64,000 nucleotides of DNA from AP-15 sp963814805 (GCA_963814805.1 CAWFER010000033.1:310001-374000); one strand, 5' to 3'. Counted from the first letter of the stretch, positions 27,070-38,305 are shown. The notes: generated by a model from the sequence alone, not told the origin. A program made the numbers and translations.

Positions 27070-28119
27070 TCACATCAGGAAGACGCCCTTGCCGGTGGTC
27101 TGGGTGTCGAACAGGCGATAGGCCTCCTCGGCCTGGTCGAGCTTCCATTGGTGGGTGAACAGGCGGTCGACCTCGACCTTGCGATCGACGCAGAATTGTG
27201 CGCAATCGGCTTGGCCCTGCCACGAGAACGTCCATGAGCCGATGATCGTCAACTGCTTCCGGAGCATGTCGGGGCTGACGTCGATCGTCACGTTGTTGCG
27301 CTCGCCGACAAAGGCGACCGTGCCCCACACCTTGGCGCTGCGCACCGCGGCGATGCGGCCCTCGGGCTGGCTCGAGGTGTCGAGGGTGCAGTCGGCGCCG
27401 CCATGGGTCAAATCCTTGATCGCGCCGACCGGGTCGTTGGAGCGCGGGTTGACCGTCTGCCAGGCGCCGAACTCCTTGGCCCGCTCCAGGCGCTCGGGGC
27501 TGACGTCGAGGGCGATCACCCGCGCCCCCATCGCCGCGGCGAGCTGGGTCGCCGACAGGCCGACCGGCCCTTGCCCGAACAGCGCGATCGTGTCGTTGCC
27601 CGAGAGGTTCAGCCGGCGCAACGCGCCATAGGCGGTGCCGGTGCCGCAGGCGATCGCCGCCCCGGCGCTGAACGACAATTCGTCATGCAGCGGCACCAGG
27701 GTGAAGGCCGGCACCTTGAGCCAGCGCGCGTGCCCGCCATGGGCGTTGTTGCCGTACACCAGCACCGGCCCTTCCTGGCACAATTGCGACCAGCCCGAGC
27801 GGCAATGGTTGCATACGGTGCACCCCTTGTAGTGGTGCACCATGACCCGCTGGCCGATTTTCGCCTGCTTGTCGCTGACGCCGGGGCCGATCGCGGCGAC
27901 CACGCCGCACGGCTCGTGGCCGCCGATCACCGGGTTCGGGTTGACCGGCAAGCCGCCGATCAATTCGCCGCCCGATTTCGGCCGGCGGTACTGGTGCAGG
28001 TCGCTGCCGCACATGCCCGAGGCCTTCATCTCGACCACGACCTCGCCCGGCCCCGGGGTCGGGTCCGGGAATTCCATCATTGCGATCTCCCGATCGCCGC
28101 TGAACACCACGCCGCGCAT
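27070..28119 (-). CDS. Zinc-dependent alcohol dehydrogenase (MDR family)
   Basis: A 349-residue medium-chain dehydrogenase. The catalytic zinc ligands are Cys in ASGMCGSDLHQYRR and His/Glu in VIGGHEPCGVVAAIG. The structural zinc is bound by the four cysteines of the CTVCNHCRSGWSQLC region. IALFGQGPVGLSATQLAAAM is the NAD(P)-binding glycine motif. The protein likely oxidises an alcohol or polyol; substrate not defined. It heads an apparent operon with the two amidohydrolase genes. The ATG follows GAGGAAGCG. Confidence 0.92.
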   Translation of the reverse strand: MRGVVFSGDREIAMMEFPDPTPGPGEVVVEMKASGMCGSDLHQYRRPKSGGELIGGLPVNPNPVIGGHEPCGVVAAIGPGVSDKQAKIGQRVMVHHYKGCTVCNHCRSGWSQLCQEGPVLVYGNNAHGGHARWLKVPAFTLVPLHDELSFSAGAAIACGTGTAYGALRRLNLSGNDTIALFGQGPVGLSATQLAAAMGARVIALDVSPERLERAKEFGAWQTVNPRSNDPVGAIKDLTHGGADCTLDTSSQPEGRIAAVRSAKVWGTVAFVGERNNVTIDVSPDMLRKQLTIIGSWTFSWQGQADCAQFCVDRKVEVDRLFTHQWKLDQAEEAYRLFDTQTTGKGVFLM

Positions 28120-28420
28120 CGCTTCCTCCTCACCGCTCGTGTCTGCGGCCGAGCCTAGACCAGATTTCGCTGCCGGCGCGAGCCGGTTGCTTGCGGTCGC
28201 GGGGGGAACCGGTCAGCGATGACGCCGAGGGCTGAGCAGCTTTGATTTTCCGACGCTCCGGACCGGAGGCGGCGCGCCTGCGATCCGGGGTCGCCGGTCA
28301 GCGCTGGTCGAGGATCATTTGCGCGAGCGATGCCGGAGCGGTCCTTGCGCTCGGCCTGCGGTGGCGACAACGCGCGCCCGCGCCCGTCCGGCTAGCCGGA
28401 TCGGCTGGCCGCGCTTGCGC
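28120..28420. other. Gene-free stretch between alcohol dehydrogenase and ABC exporter
   Basis: I see no gene or clear regulatory site. Short open frames here have no protein-like composition. The promoter for the leftward alcohol dehydrogenase operon should lie near 28120-28200, and the ABC exporter ends at 28421. Confidence 0.5.
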
Positions 28421-31400
28421 TCAATCGCCGACCGCGCGGAGCTGCTGCTGCGCGCCTTCGATCTGACGGCGGATCAGGCGCGCGTAGAGGCCGTTTTGGG
28501 CGAGAAGCTCGGCATGGCTGCCGGTCTCGATCAGATGGCCGCGGTCGAGCACCGCCAACAGGTCGGCGTTGCGCACGGTCGAGAGCCGATGGGCGATGAC
28601 GATCGTGGTGCGGTCGCGCATCAAGGCGTCGAGCGCGCCGCGCACCTGCGCCTCGCTGACCGCGTCGAGATGCGAGGTCGCCTCGTCGAGCACCAGGGTC
28701 GGCGCGTTTTTGAGAAAGGCGCGGGCGATCGCCACCCGCTGGCGCTGTCCGCCCGACAATTGCACGCCGCGCTCGCCGACCGGGGTGTCGAGCCCTTGCG
28801 GCAGGCTCGCGACAAACTCGGCCAATGCCGCCTGGTCGAGCGCGCGGCGGATCGCCGCCTCGTCGGCCTCGGGCCGGGCGAGCGCCACATTGGCGCGCAG
28901 GGTGTCGTTGAACAGATAGGTGTCCTGCGACACCAGCGAGACCCGGCGGCGCAGATGATCGAGCTCGAACTCGCGCAGGTCGAACCCGTCGATCAGGATC
29001 CGCCCGGCATCCGGGTCCCAGAAGCGCAGCAAGAGGTTGGCGATCGTGGTCTTGCCGGCGCCCGAGGGGCCGACCAGCGCCAGGGTGGCGCCAGCCGGGA
29101 CCTCGAGACGGATATCGCTTAAGGCCGGGCGGCGCGCGCCGGGATAGGTAAAGCTCGCGCCCTCGAAGCAGATCGTCGATCCTCCGGCCGGCTCGGGCGG
29201 GCGCAGCGGACCGTCGATCACGGCCGGCTGCTCGCGATGCACGGCGTAGAGCCGGCGGGTCGAGGCGATCGTGTCGGCGAGCTGGCGGCTGACCTGGGCG
29301 ATTTCGGAAATCGGCAGAAACGACGACAATGACAACAGGATCAAGAGCGGCAGCATGGTCGGGGCCAGCTGATGCTCGGCGGCGAGCCGCGCTCCGATGA
29401 CCGCGACCGCGAGCCCGCCCAACCCGGTCACGGTTTCGAGCCGCGCCGTCTGCGCCGACAGGTCGCCCAATAATTCGAGCCGGATCTGCTGATAGCCGCG
29501 CACCAAATCCATGAAATTGCGGCGCCGCCCGGCCACCGCCTGAAACGCGACCAGGTCGTTAAGGCCTTGGATCGTTTCGGTGACGTAGGCGCCCAACAAC
29601 CCGAGCGCGTCGCGCGCCTCGCCGCCCAGGCGGTCGATGCGCGCCCGGCTCACCACCGGCGCCAGCGCCGCGAACAGCACAAAGGGCAGCAAGGCCAGCG
29701 CGATCGGCCAGGCGACGACGGCCAGCACGACCAGCACCGTCACCGGCGCCAAGACCGCGACCAACGCCGGGGCCACGGTATGGGCGAAGAAATACTCGAT
29801 CGTCTCGACATCCTGGCTGGCCAACGCAATCAGATCGCCCGAGCGCCGCCGCAGCAGATAGGCCGGGGCCAGGGCATCGAGCTTCTCGAACAGCGCGATC
29901 CGCATCTCCGCCAGGAGCCGATAGGCGATATCGTGGGCGAGCCAGGATTCGAGCCAATGAAGGAGCCCGGCCAATGGCGCCGCCAGCGCCAGCAGCGATC
30001 AGCAGATAGCCGTAGGGCGAGCCGGTCTTGACCGCGGCGACGGCGAGCGCGCCGATCACGCCAACCCCGATGAAGGCCGCGACCCGGGCGATGCCGGAGC
30101 CGACGACGACGGCAAAGCGCCGCCGCCACGGCCGGATGATCGCGACCAAGGCGCCGAGGGTCGCCGCCCAGCCGACCGAGGCGGCCTCGGCCGCGAGTTC
30201 TGCCGGGGCCGTCTCGCCGGTAATGTCAATGTCGTCGGCACGGCCCACCGCACCCGGGGCGGAGCTGTGTTCCGCGAGCACGATGTCGCCCTCGCGCTCC
30301 TCGGCCTGCGCCCCCATCAGCCGGCGGTACGGCCCATCGCGGCGGATCAGCTCGGCGTGCCGGCCTTGTTCGACCAGACGGCCGTGGTCGAGCACCAGGA
30401 TGCGGTCGGCGCCGATCACGCTCGACAGCCGGTGCGCCAGGACGAGCGTGGTGCGCCCGGCGGCGAGGCGATCGATCGCCTGCTGGATCACCGCCTCGTT
30501 TTCGGCGTCGACCGAGGACAACGCCTCGTCGAGGATCAGGATCGGCGCGTCGCGCAGGAGGGCGCGGGCGATCGCCAGCCGCTGGCGCTGGCCGCCCGAC
30601 AGCATGACCCCGCGCTCGCCGATCATCGTCTGCCAGCCCTGCGGCAACGCCGCGATGAACTCGTGGGCGTTGGCGTCGCGCGCCGCGGCTTCGAGCTCTT
30701 GGCTGTCGGCGTCGGGCTTGCCGAGACGCAGATTCTCTTCGACCGTGCCGTGGAACAGATAGGTGTCCTGGTGCACGACCGCGATCATCCGGCGCACCGC
30801 TTCGGGATCGAGCGTCCTCAGATCGCGCCCGCCGATCAGCACGCGCCCCTGTTGCGGGTCGAACAGGCGCAGCAACAGGCGGGCGACCGAGGATTTGCCC
30901 GAGCCGCTCGGGCCGACGATGCCGATCTTCTCGCCGGCGCCGACGGTAAAGGAGAGCCCGTCATGCGCCGCGCCGCGCCCGCCCGGATAGGCGAAATGGA
31001 CATCTTCGAAGGCAATGGTCGGCAGCAGCGAAAGGCTCGTCGGCAGCCGTGGCCGAAGGCGGCGGCGCCAGCGGCTCGGCCGCCAACAGCGCGTTGATGC
31101 CGGCGGCGGCCGACTGCCCGACCATGCCCTGGTGCAATACCATGCGCAAATCGCGCAACGGGCGGAACACCTCGGTCCCGGCCATCAGCACGATCAGCAA
31201 GGCCTGGATGCTCATCAGCCCGTGCGACACCCGCCACACGCCGAGCGCCAGCGCCGCGGCGGCGCCGACCGCGACCCCGCTATCGCTGATGCCGCGGGTC
31301 ATCACACTGGTCGACAGGACGCGCAGGGTGCTGTCGCACAGCGCCTGCGCCTTGTCGGCGAGCCGCCGGCCAAAAGCCCGGCTCTGGCCGAACGCCTTCA

Positions 31401-32022
31401 GGGTCGGCAGCCCCTGAACACCGTCGAGAAACTCCGAGCCGAAGGCCTTCAACGCCTGCTGGCGCCCCTGGCTGGTGCGGCGCTCGCGCTGGGCGAAGAC
31501 GCTGGGCGCGATCAGGGTGACGAGCGCCGCGACCAGCATCACCGTCGCCACTGGCAGGTCCCACCAGGCGATAAAGGCAAAGATCGCGATCGGCGTCAGC
31601 ACCGCGATCGACAATTGCGGGATGTACTGGCCGAAAAAGGTCTGCAGCTGCTCGACCCCGTCGATGATCGACAGCATGACGCCGCCGGTGCGCTCGCCGG
31701 CGAACCAGGCCGGCCCCAATTCCGCGATCTTGTCGTAGAGGCGGCCGCGCAACACCTCCTGAACCCGCGTCGCGGTGCGGTGCGAGACCATCGCGCGGCG
31801 ATGCTCGATCGAGCCGCGCAGCAGCACCGCGGCGGCGACGCCCACGGCCGGAAGCGCAACCGCGACGAAGCCGCCGCCGGTGAACACATGCGACAGCAGC
31901 ACGCCCAAGATGACGAAGCGGGCGATGCCGACGACCGAGGCGACGAGCCCGAGGACGATCGCAAAGGCGATCCACCGGCGCAACCCGCGCGTCAACTCCC
32001 ACAAGCGTCGGTCGAAATACAT
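28421..32022 (-). CDS. Single-chain double ABC exporter (TMD-NBD-TMD-NBD), frame broken twice
   Basis: About 1,200 residues encoding two fused half-transporters. Half one: six-helix membrane domain, then Walker A GPSGSGKSSVARLLLR and LSGGQRQRLAIARALL with LILDEALSSVDAE. A linker (about 30000-30300) runs without a stop into the second membrane domain. Half two: Walker A GPSGAGKTTIANLLLRF, LSGGQRQRVAIARAFL and LVLDEATSHLDAV. The two halves are paralogous in layout, like CydD and CydC, which export thiols for cytochrome assembly, but that substrate is only a suggestion. Shifts near 31040 and 29998 each need one base removed. Divergent from a LysR gene 199 bases away, its likely regulator. Confidence 0.82.
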
Positions 32023-32221
32023 TGGCGCTCTCCCTGGTCCGCCCGCGACAATGGTCGATAGCGCGATCTCGGCGTCACCGGTGCGCGGCCGGCGGCGGCG
32101 GCGCCGGCGATGACCACGTTAGCGATACGCCATGATGGCGACAATCGACAAACGCAAGAAGGCATGATACGAGGATGTATCGCTTTGCGCAGGTCCTTTG
32201 GGCAGGTTATGGGAGGCGCCG

Positions 32222-33190
32222 GTGGATTGGGACGACATCCGCATCTTTCTCGCCGTCGCCCGCCACGGCTCGCTGCGCGCCGCGGGGCGGGCGCTGGGCT
32301 TGAGCCAGCCGACGGTCGGCCGCAGGCTGGCCGGGTTCGAAACCTCGTTCGGCGGGCCGGCGCTGTTCGATCGCCTGCCCGAGGGGCTGCGTCTCAATGC
32401 GGCCGGCGAGGCGCTGATGACGGCGGCCGAGCGCTTCGAGACCGCGGCCCTGGCCTTCGAGCGCCGCCGAGTTGCGGCTTCGCCGACCCTCAGCGGCACG
32501 GTGCGGGTCTCGGTCGGCGAATGGGCCACGATCCTGCTGGCGCGCCATCTGGCCGACGCGCAGGAATCCGGGCTGCCGCCGGGGATCACCCTCGAACTCG
32601 TCGAATCGCCGCAGACCGCGAATTTGGCGCGGCGCGACGCCGACCTGGCGCTGCGCCACGGCGTTCCCGAAGCCGGCAATCTTTATGTGACCAAGGTCGG
32701 CGCGATCGCCGGCGCGCTGTACCGCCGCCGTGACGGTAGGGCCCCTTGCGCCGCCCGCGGCGATCAATGGATCACCTATACTGAGGAACAGGCCCATTAC
32801 TCGAGCGCACGCTGGCTCGACCAGCAGATCAGCGACAGCGGCGGCCGGGTGGCGCTGCGCGCCGCCGATCTCTTGATGCGGCTCGAAGCGATCCGCGCCG
32901 GGGTCGGAATCGGCCTGCTGCCGTGCTACGCCGCCGACGCCGACCCGCGGCTCGAGCGGGTAAGCCCGCCGGTGCCGGAACTGGCTGCGGATTACTGGGT
33001 CATTGTCCACCGCGATCTGCGCCGCGCCGCCTGCGTGCGTGCGGTCATCGATTGGATCGGGGGGCTGTTCGCGCAGCACCGCGACGCGCTCACCGGCAAG
33101 CCGGCGGGCCTGACGCCGCCAGCGAGTCCGGCCCCGCCCGATTCGCCCGGCGGCGGCGGCGATCCCGCCTTGCTCGCCACCGCCGATTGA
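32222..33190 (+). CDS. LysR-family transcriptional regulator
   Basis: A 322-residue regulator. The HTH is VDWDDIRIFLAVARHGSLRA, AGRALGLSQPTVGRRLAGFE. The rest is a periplasmic-binding-like effector domain (LSGTVRVSVGEWATILLAR to VGIGLLPCYAADADPRLERV). The C-terminal 35 residues are a Pro/Gly-rich tail not typical of the family. The start is GTG 32222, preceded by GGGAGG; an upstream in-frame start would add eight residues. It is divergent from the ABC exporter, the usual arrangement for a LysR regulator and its target. Confidence 0.88.
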   Translation: MDWDDIRIFLAVARHGSLRAAGRALGLSQPTVGRRLAGFETSFGGPALFDRLPEGLRLNAAGEALMTAAERFETAALAFERRRVAASPTLSGTVRVSVGEWATILLARHLADAQESGLPPGITLELVESPQTANLARRDADLALRHGVPEAGNLYVTKVGAIAGALYRRRDGRAPCAARGDQWITYTEEQAHYSSARWLDQQISDSGGRVALRAADLLMRLEAIRAGVGIGLLPCYAADADPRLERVSPPVPELAADYWVIVHRDLRRAACVRAVIDWIGGLFAQHRDALTGKPAGLTPPASPAPPDSPGGGGDPALLATAD

Positions 33191-33445
33191 CGACCATCGC
33201 CGCCGCGTCGGCGACGCCGCGTTCCCGGCGCTGCGCCGCGGCCGCCGGTGGGGGTGTTCGCGCTCCCGCGGAAATCGGGGTCCGGCAAAAGCCGGCGTTC
33301 CGGAGGCGGGGCGACCCTTTCGCGCGCACCGCGGCGGCCCCGTTCTACTGGACGGAGGCCTAACGTTCTGCTACTATACTCATGCCCTCACTAGGGCGTG
33401 CCCGCGACGCGAACGTTCAGCGATATTAACATATTCTAATCAGTG

Positions 33446-34855
33446 ATGCAGCTCAGACTGTTCCGGCATTTTATCCCTATTTCGGTCGTGCTGCTGGTGT
33501 CGTCGGACGCGCTGTTGATCACTGGCGCGCTCTACCAGATGTTGTCTCAGGCGAACGACGCGACGCTGCTGCTCTTTGGCGTGTCGAGCTTTCCCGCCCA
33601 GTTCTCGGCCGGTCTGGCGGTGGCGGCGATCGCCACGATGGTCTCTGTCGGTCTTTACGGGGAACAGACTTTCGTCGATTTCCGGGTGCTGATCAGCAAA
33701 ATCGCGGTCGCTTTTGTGCTGGTGCTGATGCTGGTTGCGATCTCGGCCAAATATTGGCGCGCCGGGCTGCAGCAATTGCCGGACATCGGCAATCTGCCGC
33801 TGAAGGCGACGCTAATCTGGCTCGGCTGCATCACCCTGACCCGCGCGACGTTTGTCGTGACCTTGGGCCGCGGGCTGCTGAAGCGGAGGATCGTCGTCCT
33901 CGGCAACGGCACCCAGGCGGCGCGGATCGCCCGATTGGTCGAGATCGGCGAGAATCAGCATTTCGTGCCGATATCGTTCTTGCGCATGCCGGGCGAACGG
34001 AAGGCAGGCCGCGACGGCGCGCTCGACGGCTCGGCCGGCGATCCCGACGCGCTTGCCGATCTGGGCTGTCGCCTCGGCGCCAGCGAGGTCGTGGTCGCGA
34101 CCGACGACCGCCGCGGCCTGCCGGTGCGCCAGCTGCTGCATTGCAAGCTCGCCGGCATCAGGGTGACCGATTTCCTCGACTTCTGGGAGCGCGAGACCAG
34201 AACCGTCGATCTCGAGGCGCTGCGCCCCAGCTGGCTGTTCTATTCCGACGGATTTCGCTGCGGCGTCGTCGACAAGATGCTCAAACGCGCCTTCGACATC
34301 GTCGTCAGCCTGGCGCTGCTGATATTCTCGCTGCCGCTGCTGGCGGCGACCGCCTGCCTGATCAAGCTCGACAGCGCCGGCCCGATCCTCTACCGCCAGG
34401 AACGGGTCGGATTGCGCGGCCGGGTCTTTACCATCCTGAAATTCCGCAGCATGCGGGTCGACGCCGAGCGCGACGGCAGCCCCAAATGGGCGGCCAAAGG
34501 CGATCCGCGGGTCACCCGCGTCGGCGCCGTCATCCGCAAGCTGCGCATCGACGAACTGGCGCAGGTGCTCAACGTACTGCGCGGCGATATGAGCTTTGTC
34601 GGGCCGCGCCCGGAACGCCCCTATTTCGTCGCCGATCTGTCCGCCGCGATTCCCTATTATGCCGAGCGCCATTGGGTGCGGCCCGGCATCACCGGCTGGG
34701 CGCAGATCAATTATCCCTATGGCGCCTCGATCGAGGACGCGCGGCGCAAACTTTCCTACGACCTCTACTATGTAAAAAATCAAAGTATCTTTTTGGATTT
34801 TCTAATACTGCTGCAGACGGCCCGGGTGATTTTCTGGAATCACGGAGCAAGATAG
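33446..34855 (+). CDS. XrtA/PEP-CTERM system sugar transferase (TIGR03013-like)
   Basis: A 469-residue membrane glycosyltransferase that starts exopolysaccharide repeat units by moving a sugar phosphate onto undecaprenyl phosphate. Four N-terminal helices (PISVVLLVSSDALLITGALY and following) precede a Rossmann-like region (RIVVLGNGTQAARIARLVEI). One further helix (DIVVSLALLIFSLPLLAATA) leads to the sugar transferase core: LYRQERVGLRGRVFTILKFR, then LRIDELAQVLNVLRGDMSFV and GPRPERPYFV. The order with prsK, prsR and prsT identifies the TIGR03013 class. GTG at 33443 or ATG at 33446 could start it; no clear ribosome binding site is present. The 252-base upstream gap shows no -24/-12 sigma54 promoter. 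Confidence 0.9.
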   Translation: MQLRLFRHFIPISVVLLVSSDALLITGALYQMLSQANDATLLLFGVSSFPAQFSAGLAVAAIATMVSVGLYGEQTFVDFRVLISKIAVAFVLVLMLVAISAKYWRAGLQQLPDIGNLPLKATLIWLGCITLTRATFVVTLGRGLLKRRIVVLGNGTQAARIARLVEIGENQHFVPISFLRMPGERKAGRDGALDGSAGDPDALADLGCRLGASEVVVATDDRRGLPVRQLLHCKLAGIRVTDFLDFWERETRTVDLEALRPSWLFYSDGFRCGVVDKMLKRAFDIVVSLALLIFSLPLLAATACLIKLDSAGPILYRQERVGLRGRVFTILKFRSMRVDAERDGSPKWAAKGDPRVTRVGAVIRKLRIDELAQVLNVLRGDMSFVGPRPERPYFVADLSAAIPYYAERHWVRPGITGWAQINYPYGASIEDARRKLSYDLYYVKNQSIFLDFLILLQTARVIFWNHGAR

Positions 34856-34934
34856 GACAACGAAGCTGGCCAGAGTCGTCGTCGAAACCATCTATTCGGG
34901 ATGCGCGCTCGCGTTTGTCCTGATCGTCGCGCTG

Positions 34935-36906
34935 ATGGTCCTGCGCGGCCGGACCAGCCGGACCGGCGTCGCGATCATCGCCTGCTGCCTCGCCACGGCT
35001 GTCTGGGCGGCGGCGACGGCATTCGCCGCGGCGCTGCCGGCTGCGGTCCCGGCGCTGCTCGACAGCATCAGACTTTCGGCCTGGCTGTTGTTCGCAGTGA
35101 CCCTCGTCGCCGTGCGCGCCGAATTCGGCTCGCAAATCGCGCGGCCCTACCTGATCGCGGCGCTGCTCTTCTGCGCTGCCGCGATCGCCGTCGATCTGTC
35201 GGCCGTGATCCTCGGTCCGCAGCCCTGGGCGTCGTACGCGCAGCTGCTGGGCCGGATCGGGTTTGGCGTCTTCGGGCTGCTGGCCGCCGAAAATCTGTGG
35301 CGCAACACCGCGCCGTCGCGGCGCTGGCATGTTTGGCCGGTCTGCCTCGCGCTCGGCCTGCTGTTCGCCTATGAGCTGTTTTTATTCTCGGACGCCATCA
35401 TCACCCGCGGCCGGGTCGATCCCGGCCTGGCGCTGGGACGGGCGATCGCCGCCGCGTTCATGACCCCGTTGCTGGCGCTGGCGATGGCGCGCAACCGCGA
35501 GTGGCGGGTCGACATCCACGTCTCGCGCCAGGTCGTGCTGCACACGGTCACCTTGATGGCCAGCGGCTGCTTTCTGCTGGCGGTGGCGATCGTCGGCATG
35601 CTGTTGCGCCGGTTCGGCGGCGATTGGGGCCTGGTGCTGCAGCTGGCGATGCTGCTCGGCAGCATAGTCGTGCTGATCACGGTGCTGTCCTCCGGCAGCC
35701 TGCGCCAGCGGCTCAAATTTCTGATCTCGCGAAATTTCTTTACCCATCGCTACGATTACCGGGTCGAGTGGCTGAAATTCATCGACGTCGTTTCCGAACC
35801 GCAGGAAGCCGAACCGCTGCCGGTCCAGAATCATTCGCGCGCTCGCCGAATTCGTCGACAGCCCGGCCGGGATGTTGTGGTCCGGGTCGCCCGGCGGCGG
35901 TTATAATCCGACCTCGTCATGGCGGATCGGGACCGAGCGCGGGATGCGAGTGGCGGCCGACGATCCGTTTATCGCGGGCTTTCGCGGCGGCGGCTGGATT
36001 CAGGAAAACGGCCCCGACGCGGCCGGCGAGACCTGGCTGTTCGCCTCGCCGCGGGCCTGGTTGGCGGTGCCGCTGTCGCATCGCCGCGAACTGGTCGGCT
36101 TTGTCGTGCTCGATCGCGCCGGGCACGCCGGCGGGCTCGATTGGGAGGCGTTCGATCTGCTGCGCGCGTCCGGCCGCCAAGCCGCCAGCTACCTCGCCGA
36201 GGAACGCTCGACCAAGGGCTTGCGCGACGCCGAACTGTTGACCGAATACAGCAAGCGGTTCGCCTTCGTGGTCCACGACATCAAGAACCTGGCGAGCCAG
36301 CTCGGACTGATCGTATCCAACGCGCGGCGCTACCTCGACGATCCCGATTTCCAGCGGGACATGCTGCAGACGGTCGAGGATGCGGTGGCCCGCATGAACC
36401 ACCTGCTCAGCCAGCTCAAAGCCGACGCCGCGCCGAAGACGCCGCCCTTGGCCAACCCGGAGGCGATCGTCGGCGCCGTCGCCGCCGAATTCGCCGCCGG
36501 CTCGGTGCTGGTCGAGAGCGACGGCGACGGCGCGGACACGGTGGTGGCGATCGCGCCCGACGGGCTGCGCTCCGCCCTCACCCATCTCGTCCAGAACGCG
36601 ATCGACGCCTCGCCGCCGGGAAGCCCGGTCACGGTCTCGGCGCGCCGGCAGGGCGGCCAGTTCGTCATCGCCGTCGCCGACCGCGGCGCCGGTATGAACG
36701 AAACCTTCATCCGCGATGAGCTATTTCTACCGTTCCGCTCGACAAAATCGGGTGGCTACGGCATCGGGGCCTTTCAAACGCGCGAGCTGATCCGCATGGC
36801 CGGAGGCGATATCGAGGTGATTTCCCAACCGGGAGCGGGCACGACGATGCGCATCGCCTTGCCGGTGGTTGCCGAGCGCGATCCCGGCCATCATCTCGGC
36901 CACGCT
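34935..36906 (+). CDS. prsK: XrtA/PEP-CTERM system histidine kinase PrsK (frame broken, may run into PrsR)
   Basis: A membrane histidine kinase. The N-terminal half has about eight membrane helices (from VAIIACCLATAVWAAATAFA to LVLQLAMLLGSIVVLITVLS) and FLISRNFFTHRYDYRVEWLK, a hallmark of TIGR02916. A GAF domain follows, then the H box in FAFVVHDIKNLASQLGLIVS, the N box in LTHLVQNAIDASPPG and the G box in STKSGGYGIGAFQTRELI. One shift near 35825 needs one base removed. Membrane sequence continues 24 codons upstream of the ATG at 34935, so the true start is probably earlier, non-ATG, near 34866. The frame continues into prsR without a stop. PrsK controls PrsR and hence PEP-CTERM protein and exopolysaccharide genes. 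Confidence 0.88.
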
Positions 36907-38277
36907 ATGAGATCGGTGTCGCCGACCGCCAAATCGCTGCTGATCGTCGACGACGACAGCGGGCTGTTGCGCCAGCTGCGCTGGGCATTTGCCGAACACA
37001 AGGTGCATGCGGCCTCGAGCCGCCACGAAGCGATCGAGATGATCAGGGAGGACCCGGTTCCGGTCGCCATTCTCGATCTCGGGCTGCCGCCGGATCCGGA
37101 CGGCGCCTCGGAAGGGTTGGCGACCTTGACCGAGATCCGCGAGATCGCCCCGGCGACCAAGGTCATCATCGCCACCGGCAACGAGACCCGCGAGCACGCG
37201 CTGCGCGCGATCGCGCTCGGCGCCTACGATTTCTATCAGAAGCCGATCGAGATCGAGGTCTTGCGGATGATCGTCGGCCGGGCCGAGCAGATGTTTGCGC
37301 TCGAGGCCGAAAACCGCCGGCTCAACGATGCCGCGACCGCTTCGCCGATCGACGGCATCATCGCCCACAGCCCGGAAATGCTGCGGGTGCTGCGCAGCGT
37401 CGAAAAGCTCGCGCCGACCGATGTCGCGGTCTTGCTGCTGGGCGAAAGCGGCACCGGCAAGGAGCTGCTCGCCCATGCCATCCACAAGCTCAGCCGGCGC
37501 GGGCGTGGTCCGTTCATCCCGATCAATTGCGCCGCCATTCCCGAGACCTTGCTCGAAAGCGAGCTGTTCGGCTATGAAAAAGGCGCGTTTACCGGGGCGC
37601 TACGGCAAAACATCGGCCGCATCGAGAGCGCGCATCGCGGCACGCTGTTTCTCGACGAGATCGGCGATGTGCCGCTGCCGATGCAGGTCAAGCTCTTGCG
37701 CTTTCTGCAGGACCAGATCGTCGAGCGGATCGGCGGACGCAAGCCGGTTCAAGTCGACGTGCGGATCGTCTGCGCGACCAACCAGGATCTCGATCGGATG
37801 ATGGCCGACGGGCGCTTCCGCGAGGATTTGTTCTATCGCCTGAACGAGGTCGCGGTGCGGGTTCCGCCGCTGCGCGAGCGGCCGGCCGATGCGATCGTGC
37901 TGACCAGCTTTTTCCTGCGCCGGTTCGCCGCCGAGTATGGGCGCGCCGCGCGCGGGGTCAGCTCCTCGGCGCTGGCGGCGATCACTAGCCACCGCTGGCC
38001 CGGCAATGTGCGCGAGCTCGAAAATCGCGTAAAGCGCGCCGTCGTGATGACCGACGGAGCATTGATATCGGCCGCTGATCTCGAACTGTCGACCAGCGAA
38101 GACGAGGCAAAGTCGCTCGACATCCGCTCGGCGCGGGCCCGCGCCGAGCGCGAGGTGATCCAGTTGGCCCTGGCCCAGGCCGGCTCCAATCTGTCGAAGG
38201 CGGCCAAGCTGCTCGGAATCAGCCGGCCCACGCTCTACGATTTGATGCAGCAGCACCAACTCGGCCTCGAGGCATGA
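36907..38277 (+). CDS. prsR: PEP-CTERM-box response regulator PrsR (sigma54 activator)
   Basis: A 456-residue NtrC-type regulator. The receiver has its Asp57 in VPVAILDLGLPPDPDG. The AAA+ domain shows Walker A LLGESGTGKELLAHAIHKLS, the sigma54-contact loop YEKGAFTGALRQ, Walker B GTLFLDEIGDVPLPMQ and HRWPGNVRELENRVKRAVV. The C-terminal Fis-type HTH is AGSNLSKAAKLLGISRPTLY. It activates sigma54 promoters of PEP-CTERM genes; none are visible in this window. The ATG at 36907 lies in ctATGAga. It is in frame with prsK, so either the two form one protein or a base is extra in the prsK tail: the neighbouring frame would stop exactly at this TGA. Confidence 0.92.
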   Translation: MRSVSPTAKSLLIVDDDSGLLRQLRWAFAEHKVHAASSRHEAIEMIREDPVPVAILDLGLPPDPDGASEGLATLTEIREIAPATKVIIATGNETREHALRAIALGAYDFYQKPIEIEVLRMIVGRAEQMFALEAENRRLNDAATASPIDGIIAHSPEMLRVLRSVEKLAPTDVAVLLLGESGTGKELLAHAIHKLSRRGRGPFIPINCAAIPETLLESELFGYEKGAFTGALRQNIGRIESAHRGTLFLDEIGDVPLPMQVKLLRFLQDQIVERIGGRKPVQVDVRIVCATNQDLDRMMADGRFREDLFYRLNEVAVRVPPLRERPADAIVLTSFFLRRFAAEYGRAARGVSSSALAAITSHRWPGNVRELENRVKRAVVMTDGALISAADLELSTSEDEAKSLDIRSARARAEREVIQLALAQAGSNLSKAAKLLGISRPTLYDLMQQHQLGLEA

Positions 38278-38305
38278 CGGCCGGATGCAACAGGAAGGAC
38301 AGCTG

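Noticed and set aside
33191..33445. Sigma54 (-24/-12) promoter before the XrtA glycosyltransferase
   Set aside because: No TGGCAC-N5-TTGC match. A TATACT at 33375-33380 lacks a -35, and a CCGGC/GCCGG hairpin near 33281 has no T-run.
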